Positions 1 through 6,820 of a stretch of 12,046 nt of DNA are shown here, piece after piece (the stretch's first letter is position 1; each line of letters starts with the position of its first letter). Source of the stretch: an uncultured Desulfotignum sp. (GTDB lineage: Bacteria; Desulfobacterota; Desulfobacteria; Desulfobacterales; Desulfobacteraceae). The notes under the pieces are model-generated. The model was given only the letters and a program-made list of their open reading frames with translations, did no database searches and was not told the DNA's origin. The DNA lies in NCBI GenBank assembly GCA_937951975.1, contig CALGAJ010000061.1, positions 1 to 12,046 on the forward strand, read 5' to 3'. A program made the position numbers and the translations under genes.

Positions 1-417
1 TATGCGGTATGGGCTGGCTGCCCCTTTCTGGAAGGCAGGGACCGGCAGAGGCTTGAGGCGGTTCCCGGCGTGAAGCCGGCGGTGACCCGAAAACTGGCTG
101 CCAACGCCTGTGTGGGCATCAGTCAGATGGACTGGGCCTTGGCCGATACCGGAACCCTTGTGCAGGATGCCACGGATGTGGACAAACGGCTGGTCTCAAC
201 CCTGCCGCCCATCCACGTCGCCCTGATCGCCACCGGCGGTCTGCGGCCCGACATGCCCGCCTGGCTGGCGGATATCGAGCCGGGTGCGACCGGCTATATG
301 TCCATGATCACCGGCCCGAGCCGGACTGCTGACATCGAACGGGTGCTGACCATCGGTGTGCACGGACCGGTCAGGCTGATCATCATTTTTATTGACGAAC
401 CGGGGAGGACCGGCTGA
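1..417 (+). CDS. lutC: LutC-type LUD domain protein, lactate oxidation (5' end missing)
   Basis: The reading frame is open from base 1 to a TGA at 415-417, so only the last 138 codons are present and the true start lies upstream. Visible features are typical of the LutC/LldG half of the LUD family: a stretch around codons 43-65 with DWALADTGTLV, then VSTLPPIHVALI, then the C-terminal YMSMITGPSRTADIE and HGPVRLIII segments. In this family the protein is a small cytoplasmic partner of the iron-sulfur LutB/LutA subunits that oxidise L-lactate to pyruvate; its own catalytic role is unclear. It overlaps the next gene by one base (TGATG), indicating translational coupling and a shared operon. The paired arrangement matches, as I recall, the DVU3032-DVU3033 lactate dehydrogenase of Desulfovibrio. 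An ATG at 70 is an internal codon rather than a start, because conserved sequence continues upstream. Confidence 0.85.
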   Translation, partial: YAVWAGCPFLEGRDRQRLEAVPGVKPAVTRKLAANACVGISQMDWALADTGTLVQDATDVDKRLVSTLPPIHVALIATGGLRPDMPAWLADIEPGATGYMSMITGPSRTADIERVLTIGVHGPVRLIIIFIDEPGRTG

Positions 418-2558
418 TGGCCCGGACCTTCAAACATTCGATTGATCAGGCCCTGCACAACGCCGATCTCACCGGTGCGCTCGGCAAGTTTTCCGAGGCG
501 TGGCGGGCCAACAGGGCGAAGATTTATGAAGACATCGACTTTGAGGCTTTGCGGACCTGCATTGCGGAACGCAAAGCCTTTGCCGCAGACCATCTTCCGG
601 AACTCTGTGAAAGATTCCAGAAAAATGCCGAAGCCCGGGGTGCCAAGGTGTTTTATTCCAATGATCCGGCCAGAGTGCGTGAGTATATTCTCCAGGTGGC
701 CCGTGACAACAACGTTGGTTCAGTGGTCAAGTCCAAATCCATGGCCAGCGAGGAGATCCATCTCAACGCCTTTCTCGAAAAGGCCGGCCTCCAGGTCAAG
801 GAAACCGATCTGGGCGAGTGGATCATCCAGCTGGCCGGGCAGACGCCCTCGCACATGGTGATGCCCGCCATCCACATGACCAAAGAGGAAGTGTCGGATC
901 TGTTCTCCAAAGAAGTGCACGAGCGGTTGACCACGGATATCCCGCGCCTGGTCAAGGTGGCCCGAAAGCAGCTGCGGCCCAGGTTTCTTGAAGCGGAAAT
1001 GGGGATCTCCGGTGCCAACATCGCCGTGGCCGAGACCGGTTCCATTCTCATTGTGACCAACGAGGGCAATGCCCGCCTGGTGACCACCCTGCCCAGGGTG
1101 CATGTGGCCATCATCGGTATCGAGAAGCTGGTGGAAAGTTTCGCCGACATCGCGCCGATCCTCAAGGCCCTGCCGCGCAGCGCCACTGCCCAGATGCTGA
1201 CCAGTTACGTGTCCATCATCACCGGTCAGACACCCAATACCGACGGCAGCCAGAAAGAGCTGCACATCGTTCTCATGGACAATAAACGCACCGAAATGGC
1301 GGCTGATCCGGTATTCAAGGAGGCCCTGCAGTGCATCCGCTGTGCCTCCTGTCTGAATATCTGTCCGGTCTTCCGGCTGGTCGGCGGGCACGTGTTCGGC
1401 AAGGTCTACACCGGCGGCATCGGTACCATTCTCACCGCCTGGCATGACAGCCTGAAAAGTTCCGAGGATATCCAGGGACTGTGCATCCAGTGCGGGGCCT
1501 GCAAGGACGTGTGCCCGTCCAGAATCGACATTCCCGGCTTGATCATGGAGATCCGCCGGCGGCTGGTCAAGGACCAGGGGCGGCCCAAGCTGCACAAGTC
1601 CATTTACTCGGTGGTCAACAACCGGCGCCTGTTCCACACCGTGCTGCGCGCCGCTGCGACGGCGGGAAAGCCGTTCACCCAAAAAACCCGATTTATCCGC
1701 CATCTGCCCCTGTTCCTGGCCGATCTCACTGACGGACGAAGCCTGCCGGCTATCGCCGACAAGCCTCTGCGCGATACCTTTAAAACGATCCGGCAGCCCT
1801 TTGGGCTCAAAGAAAGGGCCGTGTTCTACGCCGGGTGTCTCATCGATTTTGTGTATCCCGAGATGGGGAAGATGGTGATCAGGATTCTCAACAAGGCGGG
1901 CATCGAGGTGGTTTTCCCCGAAAATCAGACCTGCTGCGGTGCGCCGGCGCGATACAGCGGTGCCTATGAGGTGGCGGCAAAGAACGCGAAAGACAACATC
2001 GCGGCCCTGCTCGCCGCGCGGTCCGACTACGTGGTCTCGGCGTGTCCCACCTGTACGGTGGCCCTTGACAGCGAGTTCATTGCCATTTTTAAATCCCTTG
2101 GCCAGTCCGGACACATGGCCGGGGCACGCGAACTTTCCGCTAAAGTGATTGACTTCTCCACCCTGGTGAAAAACCTGGTGGATCAGGGACGGTTGACGTT
2201 CAAGCCGGGTGAAAAACTCAGCAGAATCACCTATCACGATTCCTGCCACCTGAAGCGGACCCTGCACGGAGAAAAGCCGCCGCGAGAGTTGCTGCAGAAG
2301 GCGGGGTACCGGCTGACCGAGATGTTTGAAAGCGATATCTGCTGCGGTATGGGCGGGTCGTATTCGTTTAAGCTGCCCGGGGTTTCCGCACCGATGCTGC
2401 TGCGTAAACTGGAAAACATCAAGGATACCGGCGCGCCGGTGGTGGCCATGGACTGCCCGGGATGCATCATGCAGATCCGCGGCGGCATGGACCAGGATGG
2501 TGCGTCCATCCAGGTGTATCATACAGCGGAACTGATTGGCGGACGGCTGACGGACTGA
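417..2558 (+). CDS. ldhH: L-lactate dehydrogenase iron-sulfur large subunit, LutB-LutA (LldF-LldE) fusion
   Basis: This 713-aa protein combines what Bacillus encodes as LutB and LutA. Residues about 65-295 form a LUD domain (AETGSILIVTNEGNARL, then TTLPRVHVAI, later SIITGQT). A dicluster ferredoxin region follows, with C306-x2-C309-x2-C312-x3-C316-P and C356-x2-C359-x2-C362-x3-C366-P, each a classical [4Fe-4S] ligand set. The C-terminal half has two CCG cysteine-rich domains: C474, C506-C507-G and C543-P-T-C546, then C610, C642-C643-G and C680-P-G-C683. CCG domains bind noncanonical [4Fe-4S] clusters in HdrB-type enzymes. The expected role is oxidation of L-lactate to pyruvate with transfer of electrons to the quinone pool or another membrane carrier. 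No membrane segment is seen. The ATG at 417 is preceded by GGGGAGGA at 402-409 and overlaps the lutC stop. Substrate is inferred from family and context; related LUD/CCG proteins could use other 2-hydroxyacids. Confidence 0.87.
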   Translation: MARTFKHSIDQALHNADLTGALGKFSEAWRANRAKIYEDIDFEALRTCIAERKAFAADHLPELCERFQKNAEARGAKVFYSNDPARVREYILQVARDNNVGSVVKSKSMASEEIHLNAFLEKAGLQVKETDLGEWIIQLAGQTPSHMVMPAIHMTKEEVSDLFSKEVHERLTTDIPRLVKVARKQLRPRFLEAEMGISGANIAVAETGSILIVTNEGNARLVTTLPRVHVAIIGIEKLVESFADIAPILKALPRSATAQMLTSYVSIITGQTPNTDGSQKELHIVLMDNKRTEMAADPVFKEALQCIRCASCLNICPVFRLVGGHVFGKVYTGGIGTILTAWHDSLKSSEDIQGLCIQCGACKDVCPSRIDIPGLIMEIRRRLVKDQGRPKLHKSIYSVVNNRRLFHTVLRAAATAGKPFTQKTRFIRHLPLFLADLTDGRSLPAIADKPLRDTFKTIRQPFGLKERAVFYAGCLIDFVYPEMGKMVIRILNKAGIEVVFPENQTCCGAPARYSGAYEVAAKNAKDNIAALLAARSDYVVSACPTCTVALDSEFIAIFKSLGQSGHMAGARELSAKVIDFSTLVKNLVDQGRLTFKPGEKLSRITYHDSCHLKRTLHGEKPPRELLQKAGYRLTEMFESDICCGMGGSYSFKLPGVSAPMLLRKLENIKDTGAPVVAMDCPGCIMQIRGGMDQDGASIQVYHTAELIGGRLTD

Positions 2559-2580
2559 GGCGCTGTTTCCTATGGGACCA

Positions 2581-2600
2581 CCCGGCTCCCGGGGGTATCA
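2581..2600. terminator. Possible weak hairpin terminator between convergent genes
   Basis: The 47 nt between the fused lactate dehydrogenase gene and the convergent RNase H gene contains CCCGG (2581-2585), a 3-nt loop CTC, and CCGGG (2589-2593). On the plus strand this is followed by a loosely T-rich stretch (TTTATTT at 2604-2610) rather than a clean U tract; on the minus strand there is no T run. A GC-rich hairpin at a convergent junction fits transcription termination, but the stem is only 5 bp, so this is a weak call. Confidence 0.28.
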
Positions 2601-2604
2601 GGCT

Positions 2605-3300
2605 TTATTTCATGTGATCAGGATTGCCCTTTTGCCGTGCCGCGGTATTGGCCAGTTCATCACAACGTTCATTCAGGGGATTGCCGCTGTGGCCCCGGAC
2701 CCAGACAAACCGCACATCCATGGATTGAACCAGGGGCAGCAGCTGCTCCCACAGGTCCGGGTTCAGGGCCGGCTGGCCGTTGGACCGTTTCCAGCCCCTT
2801 TTTTCCCACCCTTTGGCCCATCCTTTGGTCAGTGCGTCCACCACATACCGGGAGTCCGAGTGCACCACCACCGGGGAATCTGTCCCCTGTAAGGCTTGAA
2901 GGGCCTTGATCACGGCGGTCATCTCCATGCGGTTGTTGGTGGTGTGCCGAAAACCGCCGGACAGCTCCTTTGCCTGGCCGTCCGGATGTTCCCGGATCAC
3001 CACCCCGTATCCCCCGGGCCCGGGATTGCCGATGGCGCTGCCGTCGGTGTACACCACGATGGTGCCCGCCGGCCAGTCATTGACAGCGCCTTCCGGGCCG
3101 TTGTTCCAAGGTTTTGAACCGGCCGTTGTTTTTTTTCTGCCGGTACCCAACATCGGATCCGCCAGAAAGGCTTCGGCCTGTTCCCTGGATTTAAAGCTTT
3201 TGTAGACAGCACCGGGAAATCCGTCCACCTGGGCTTTGGCCTCAGGCCAGGTGGTAAAAATGCCGGTGGTGCGACCGGTGGCGACAGCATAATATTTCAT
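2605..3300 (-). CDS. rnhA: Ribonuclease HI with N-terminal viroplasmin-like domain
   Basis: This 231-aa protein cleaves the RNA strand of RNA-DNA hybrids (R-loops, primer remnants). Residues 1-48 form a viroplasmin / RNase HI N-terminal domain (MKYYAVATGRTTGIF, then VYKSFKSREQAEAFL), which in eukaryotic-type RNases H1 binds hybrids. A linker of about 30 residues leads to the catalytic domain from residue 80. The Mg2+-binding carboxylates are all present: D86 in YTDGS, E126 in NRMEM, D149 in HSDSRYV and D214 in ERCDELAN; the flexible-loop histidine is H204 in VRGHSGNPLN. A basic handle-like stretch rich in Trp and Lys lies at 158-172. The ATG at 3300 gives the usual MKYY-type N terminus. An in-frame GTG at 3309 is possible, but it falls within the best -10 element. 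The gene is convergent with the lactate genes and stands alone. The fold and active site leave little doubt. Confidence 0.95.
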   Translation of the reverse strand: MKYYAVATGRTTGIFTTWPEAKAQVDGFPGAVYKSFKSREQAEAFLADPMLGTGRKKTTAGSKPWNNGPEGAVNDWPAGTIVVYTDGSAIGNPGPGGYGVVIREHPDGQAKELSGGFRHTTNNRMEMTAVIKALQALQGTDSPVVVHSDSRYVVDALTKGWAKGWEKRGWKRSNGQPALNPDLWEQLLPLVQSMDVRFVWVRGHSGNPLNERCDELANTAARQKGNPDHMK

Positions 3301-3336
3301 GGGGCGCACTATAGCGGCTTTGCCTCACCCTGTAAA
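3301..3336 (-). promoter_or_regulatory. Candidate sigma70 promoter for RNase HI, possibly giving a leaderless mRNA
   Basis: Read on the minus strand, TTTACA (3336-3331) and TATAGT (3313-3308) are separated by exactly 17 nt; each differs from consensus at one position. Transcription would begin around 3301, next to the ATG at 3300-3298, leaving essentially no 5' leader and no room for a Shine-Dalgarno site. A GGTGAGG at about 3329-3323 lies in the spacer and would not be transcribed from this promoter. The match is by eye only. Confidence 0.42.
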
Positions 3337-3357
3337 GTCCTGAAGCAGGACTCCTGC
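3336..3357. repeat. Nested short inverted repeats upstream of RNase HI
   Basis: AGTCCTG (3336-3342) pairs perfectly with CAGGACT (3346-3352) across the loop AAG. An alternative pairing uses GCAGG (3345-3349) with CCTGC (3353-3357) across ACT. The two hairpins share the middle arm and so exclude each other. They abut the proposed -35 element of the RNase HI promoter and on the plus strand are followed by GGGTTTT. This could be an operator, a weak terminator or chance. Confidence 0.35.
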
Positions 3358-3439
3358 GGGTTTTGCTGTGTAACATTAATTCTTGTCCCTGTTTTCTGAG
3401 CTGTGTTTTTCAGGAAAGGTTCGTTTCTGTCAGTGACTA

Positions 3440-3629
3440 GTGCCGGGGGGTGTCTGGGGGTCGAATTCCATTCTGACGCGGTTGTTACAGGATGTTGGGC
3501 ATGCGGAGCGTTAAGAACGGCAAACTGTATGAGGACATACCTGCCCGCAGTTTTTGCCGTTTAGTGCAGCATGCCTTACATCCTGTCAACTTAGGCAGAC
3601 GGGTGAGATCCCCAGACACTCCCCGGCAC
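3440..3629. repeat. 190-bp imperfect palindrome, MITE-like or structured-RNA candidate
   Basis: The two ends are inverted copies: 3440-3462 (GTGCCGGGG then GTGTCTGGGG) matches the reverse complement of 3607-3629 at 21 of 23 positions, and both mismatches would be G-U pairs in RNA. Further in, ACAGGATGT-nn-GGCATGC (3487-3504) matches 3569-3586 at 16 of 18. Near the centre AACGGCAAACTG (3516-3527) faces CAGTTTTTGCCGTT (3548-3561), and the apex holds GTATG-AGGA-CATAC (3527-3540). Intervening stretches, such as 3463-3486 against 3587-3606, pair poorly. It contains no credible gene. It fits a nonautonomous mobile element with terminal inverted repeats, two facing copies of a shorter repeat, or a long transcript hairpin. 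No obvious target-site duplication flanks it. Confidence 0.65.
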
Positions 3630-3674
3630 GGATCGGATGTTGGACCCGACCGTTCCGAAAGATAAAAAAAATCA

Positions 3675-3757
3675 TTGCCATGGTCTGGCAGTGCCGCTGT
3701 TTTTATGGTATTGCCGGAAAAGTGAAACTGAAGAATGCCTGGCAATCGTGCCGGCAA
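3675..3757. promoter_or_regulatory. TGCC/GGCA half-site cluster in the leader of the first methyltransferase gene
   Basis: The 147 nt between the palindrome and the ATG at 3777 contains recurring TGCC and GGCA words: TGCCA-TGGTC-TGGCA (3676-3690, a 5-bp inverted repeat with 5-nt spacer), GGCAGTGCC (3687-3695), TTGCCGG near 3711-3717, and GGCA-ATCG-TGCC followed by GGCA (3741-3756). Such repeated dyads can be operator sites for a dimeric regulator. I found no convincing sigma70 pair or sigma54 GG-N10-GC element here, so the promoter of the methyltransferase genes is unassigned. Confidence 0.25.
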
Positions 3758-3776
3758 TATTGGGGAGAAGAGGATA

Positions 3777-5234
3777 ATGATTCATTCAGGCGCCATCCAG
3801 TCCCAACGGCCTTACATGCGGATATTGAGCGATGACCAGATTTTCGAGATCCGCCGGGCCGCCTTTGATATCATGTACAGTGTAGGGTTCCGGGTGCTGC
3901 ACAGCGGGGCACGGCAGATGCTCAAAAAAGCCGGGGCCGTGGTGGACGGTGACCATGTCCGGGTGCCGGAATTCATTGTCAAGCAGTGCCTGACCACAGT
4001 GCCCAGCGGGTTTGTCCTGTATGACCGGCACGGAAACCGGGCTCTGGAGGTTGAGGGGCGCAAAAGCTATTACGGCACCTCCACGGGCAGCCCCAGAACC
4101 AAAGACGCCCGGACCGGTGAAATCCATCCCACCATGGTGGCGGATATCGGCATCGGAGCCAAAGTGGCGGATGCGTGTGAAAACATCGACTGGGTCATGC
4201 CCATGGGATCTTGCCAGGATGTGCCGTCCATTGCCGCGGACCTGTATGAGTTCGAGGCCGTGGTGACCCACACGGTTAAGCCCATTGTGTTCATCGGATA
4301 TTCCGGCCGGGGCACAGAACTGGTGCTGGAGATGGCGGCCCAGGTAGCCGGCGGTATGGACAAATTGCGCCAGAAGCCGTTTCTGGCCCTGTATCCGGAA
4401 CCGATTTCGCCCCTGGTGCAGCCGGAAGAAACCGTGGACCGGATCTTTGCAGCCGCCGATTATTTTATCCCCCAGGTGCCGGGGCCGGCTGTGCAGATGG
4501 GGGCTACGGGCCCCATGACCATGGCCGGGGTGGTGACCCTGATCACGGCGGAATCGTTGATGTGCCTGGTTCTGGCTCAGCTCAGACAGCCCGGGTGCCC
4601 GGTGTGCCTGAGCGGTAATGTCCAGATCCTGAACATGTCCACAGGGGTGTTTGGTGTGGGGTACCCGGAGATGAGCCTGGGCATCTCGGCCCAGGCCGAG
4701 GTGGCCCAGTCGTTCGGCCTTCCCACCTGGGGATATGCCGGGTGCACGGACGCCAAGTCGGTGGATGCCCAGGCCGGGCTGGAGAGCGGGTTTTCCGTCA
4801 TCACCCAGGCCCTGGCCGGGCTCAACCTGATCCATGACGTGGGATATCTGGACCAGGCCATGGTATGTTCCGCAGCCCAGCTGGTGCTGGGCAACGAGGC
4901 CGTGGGCATGGCAAAAAAATTCATGGAGGGCATCCGGGTGGATGCCGAAACCATTGCCCGGCAGGTGATCGGGGACATCGGGCCCGGTGGGCATTTTCTG
5001 GCCCACCGCCATACCGTGGAGCACTGTCGTACAGCGGTGTGGGGATCAAAGCTTCTGGCCAGAGAACCCTATGAAATCTGGCAGGAAAAAGGGGGGAAAG
5101 ATATGGCACAGCGGATCCAGGATCGGCTGGCCGATATTCTGGATCACCACAAGGTGCCGGCTTTGCCCGAAAAAGTGCTGGCCGCCATGGCAGAGATCCG
5201 GGACGCCGGGGTAAAGGAACTGACTGCTGGTTGA
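3777..5234 (+). CDS. MttB-superfamily (trimethylamine methyltransferase family) protein, non-pyrrolysine, copy 1
   Basis: This 485-aa protein has the length and character of the COG5598 MttB superfamily: an N-terminal helical segment (LSDDQIFEIRRAAFDIMYSV), a glycine-rich TIM-barrel core (GYSGRGTE, GATGPMTMAG, GNVQILNMSTG, GYAGCTDAKSVDAQAG), and the C-terminal signature G402-PGGHFLAHRHT-413. MttB itself carries a UAG-encoded pyrrolysine; this gene has no in-frame UAG, so it belongs with the Pyl-free members such as MtgB, MtpB and MtcB, which demethylate glycine betaine, proline betaine and carnitine by transferring a methyl group to a cognate Co(I) corrinoid protein. No corrinoid protein or reactivase gene is nearby, so the substrate is unknown. 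Start at 3777 is chosen because a purine-rich GGGGAGAAGAGGA (3762-3774) precedes it; an upstream ATG at 3735 adds 14 residues unlike the family. A second paralogue follows 11 nt after the stop. Confidence 0.86.
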   Translation: MIHSGAIQSQRPYMRILSDDQIFEIRRAAFDIMYSVGFRVLHSGARQMLKKAGAVVDGDHVRVPEFIVKQCLTTVPSGFVLYDRHGNRALEVEGRKSYYGTSTGSPRTKDARTGEIHPTMVADIGIGAKVADACENIDWVMPMGSCQDVPSIAADLYEFEAVVTHTVKPIVFIGYSGRGTELVLEMAAQVAGGMDKLRQKPFLALYPEPISPLVQPEETVDRIFAAADYFIPQVPGPAVQMGATGPMTMAGVVTLITAESLMCLVLAQLRQPGCPVCLSGNVQILNMSTGVFGVGYPEMSLGISAQAEVAQSFGLPTWGYAGCTDAKSVDAQAGLESGFSVITQALAGLNLIHDVGYLDQAMVCSAAQLVLGNEAVGMAKKFMEGIRVDAETIARQVIGDIGPGGHFLAHRHTVEHCRTAVWGSKLLAREPYEIWQEKGGKDMAQRIQDRLADILDHHKVPALPEKVLAAMAEIRDAGVKELTAG

Positions 5235-5245
5235 CAGGAGAAATC

Positions 5246-6697
5246 ATGATGACCCGAATGTTGCCAAAATTTCAGGAACCGGCCGCAGAAAAACTTGAAA
5301 AACTGGACCGCATGGCCCGGCGGATCCTGTCAAAGATCGGCATCCGGATTCTGAGCCGGCCCTATCAAGACCGGCTGGCGGAAAAAGGGGTGACCCTCAA
5401 AGGAGACCGGGCGATTTTTTCTTCGGATCAGGTGGACAGGCTGCTGGCCAAAGCCCCGTCCCGGTTCACCCTGCACGGGATTTCCCCGGAACATGACCTG
5501 ATCCTGGGAAACGGGTCGTCCAGCCTGGCTCCCGGATACGGGTGCGCCGCCGTCATGGACCCGGACGGAAACATCCGGAATGCCATTTTCCAGGATCATG
5601 TGGACTTTTTGAAACTGGTACAGGTCAGTGACCTGTTTCACATCAACGGCGGGATACTGGCCCAGCCTTCGGATGTGGCTGCCGAGGTCAGTCATCTGGC
5701 CATGATGTACGCGGCCCTGATCTATTCGGACAAATGCGTTTTCGGCATTCCGGGCCCCCGTGAACACATGGAAGATATCATGACCCTGTCCGCCATCTGC
5801 ACCGGCGGGAAAGCCGCGTTCGCTCAAACGCCCCGGGTGCTCACCATGATCAGTCCGGTGAGCCCGCTCCAGGTGGATGATACCGGACTGTCGGCCCTGG
5901 ATGTGGCGGGAAAATACCGTCAGCCGGTAATTCTGTCCCCGGGGGTGGCGGCGGGCACCACCGGTCCCATCGACCTGGCCGGCAACGTGGCCATGGCTGC
6001 GGCCGAAGCCCTGGGGTTGATCTGCATGGCCCAGGCCCTGCACACGGGCACCCCGGTGATTTTCGGGATCCAGTGCTATGGGTCGGACATGAAAACCGGC
6101 AACATCTCCATCGGATCCCCGGCCTATGCGCTCCAGGCAAAATACTGCGCGGCCCTGGCAAGGTATTACGGGGTCCCCAGCCGGGCCGGGGGATCGGTCA
6201 CCGATGCAAAAAACCTGTCCGCCCCGGCCGGGTATGAAAGCATGCTGTCCATGTTCACGGCCCTTCAGAATCAGGTGAGCCTGATCGTTCACAGTGCGGG
6301 TATTCTGGACAGTTTTGCCGCGATTTCTTATGAAAAATTCATCATGGACCTGGAGATTATCCAGATGGTCCAATTCTATATGGATGACATGATCGTGGAC
6401 GACACCACCCTGAATTTCGATCTCATTGAATCCGTGGGGCCGGGAGGCCTGTTTCTCACCACCATGGACACCATGAAAAAATGCCGGACCCATGCCTGGA
6501 ACCCGTCCGTGGCCCTGCGGGGGCATCTGGCCGGCATGTCGCCCCAGGAAAAACTGCTTAAAAACATTCAGGACACCCGGGACCGGATGCTGGCCCGGTA
6601 CGAACCGCCGAAGATCGCTCCGGAAGTGCGGGAAGCCATGGACACATTCATGCGGACAAAAGGGGTGGACCCGGATGCGCTTCCCCTGTATCATTGA
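5246..6697 (+). CDS. MttB-superfamily (trimethylamine methyltransferase family) protein, non-pyrrolysine, copy 2
   Basis: A 483-aa paralogue of the preceding gene, with the same order of segments: an N-terminal helix with MARRILSKIGIRILS, a core containing LAPGYGCAAVMDPDG, GAAxGTTGPIDLAGN-like sequence, then GSPAYALQAKYCAALARYY and RAGGSVTDAKNLSAPAGYES, and a C-terminal G398-PGGLFLTTMDT-409. It has no in-frame UAG. It is clearly diverged from copy 1: the C-terminal GGHFLAHRHT is GGLFLTTMDT here, so three histidines are absent. It may act on a different methylated substrate or form a heteromer; which is unknown. AGGAG at 5236-5240 lies 5 nt before the ATG at 5246 and 8 nt before a second ATG at 5249, so either may be used; a TTG at 5231 is possible but lies before the ribosome-binding site. 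The 11-nt gap indicates an operon with copy 1. Confidence 0.84.
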   Translation: MMTRMLPKFQEPAAEKLEKLDRMARRILSKIGIRILSRPYQDRLAEKGVTLKGDRAIFSSDQVDRLLAKAPSRFTLHGISPEHDLILGNGSSSLAPGYGCAAVMDPDGNIRNAIFQDHVDFLKLVQVSDLFHINGGILAQPSDVAAEVSHLAMMYAALIYSDKCVFGIPGPREHMEDIMTLSAICTGGKAAFAQTPRVLTMISPVSPLQVDDTGLSALDVAGKYRQPVILSPGVAAGTTGPIDLAGNVAMAAAEALGLICMAQALHTGTPVIFGIQCYGSDMKTGNISIGSPAYALQAKYCAALARYYGVPSRAGGSVTDAKNLSAPAGYESMLSMFTALQNQVSLIVHSAGILDSFAAISYEKFIMDLEIIQMVQFYMDDMIVDDTTLNFDLIESVGPGGLFLTTMDTMKKCRTHAWNPSVALRGHLAGMSPQEKLLKNIQDTRDRMLARYEPPKIAPEVREAMDTFMRTKGVDPDALPLYH

Positions 6698-6716
6698 TTG
6701 ACTGACTTCCGATTGG

Positions 6717-6746
6717 TTGAGACAGCCCGGTCCATTGAGATATTAT
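6717..6746 (+). promoter_or_regulatory. Candidate sigma70 promoter for tdh
   Basis: The 123-nt gap after the second methyltransferase contains TTGAGA (6717-6722), an 18-nt spacer and TATTAT (6741-6746), each one mismatch from consensus. Transcription would begin near 6753, giving a leader of about 68 nt. The leader contains a 6-bp GC hairpin, CGGCCC (6777-6782) with GGGCCG (6789-6794), ending 14 nt before the AGGGAGA ribosome-binding site. tdh could thus be expressed apart from the methyltransferase genes. Confidence 0.42.
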
Positions 6747-6820
6747 TGATGTGAAACCCGATTCAGAAAATGCGGCCGGCCCCGGTGCGGGCCGTGGACC
6801 ACATTGACAGGGAGATACCC

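Noticed and set aside
720..2522. 600-aa open frame on the minus strand opposite the lactate dehydrogenase gene
   Set aside because: It is the mirror of a high-GC coding strand, rich in His, Gly and Gln with no family motif, and overlaps a gene with many intact iron-sulfur motifs.
3681..3756. Sigma54-type promoter before the first methyltransferase gene
   Set aside because: TGGCA-like words are present, but no GG and GC pair is separated by exactly 10 nt.
3485..3835. Two open frames of about 90 aa, one on each strand, in the 3440-3835 region
   Set aside because: Both are largely translations of the palindrome arms and leader, lack ribosome-binding sites and family resemblance, and one runs into the methyltransferase gene in another frame.
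3786..5024. 412-aa minus-strand open frame opposite the first methyltransferase gene
   Set aside because: His/Gly-rich low-complexity translation typical of antisense to a GC-biased gene; no recognisable domain.
5330..6694. 454-aa minus-strand open frame opposite the second methyltransferase gene
   Set aside because: Same compositional artefact; the plus-strand product is clearly an MttB-family protein.
3777..6697. Pyrrolysine-containing MttB
   Set aside because: Both reading frames run to TGA stops at normal family length with no in-frame TAG, so neither is a UAG-read-through gene.
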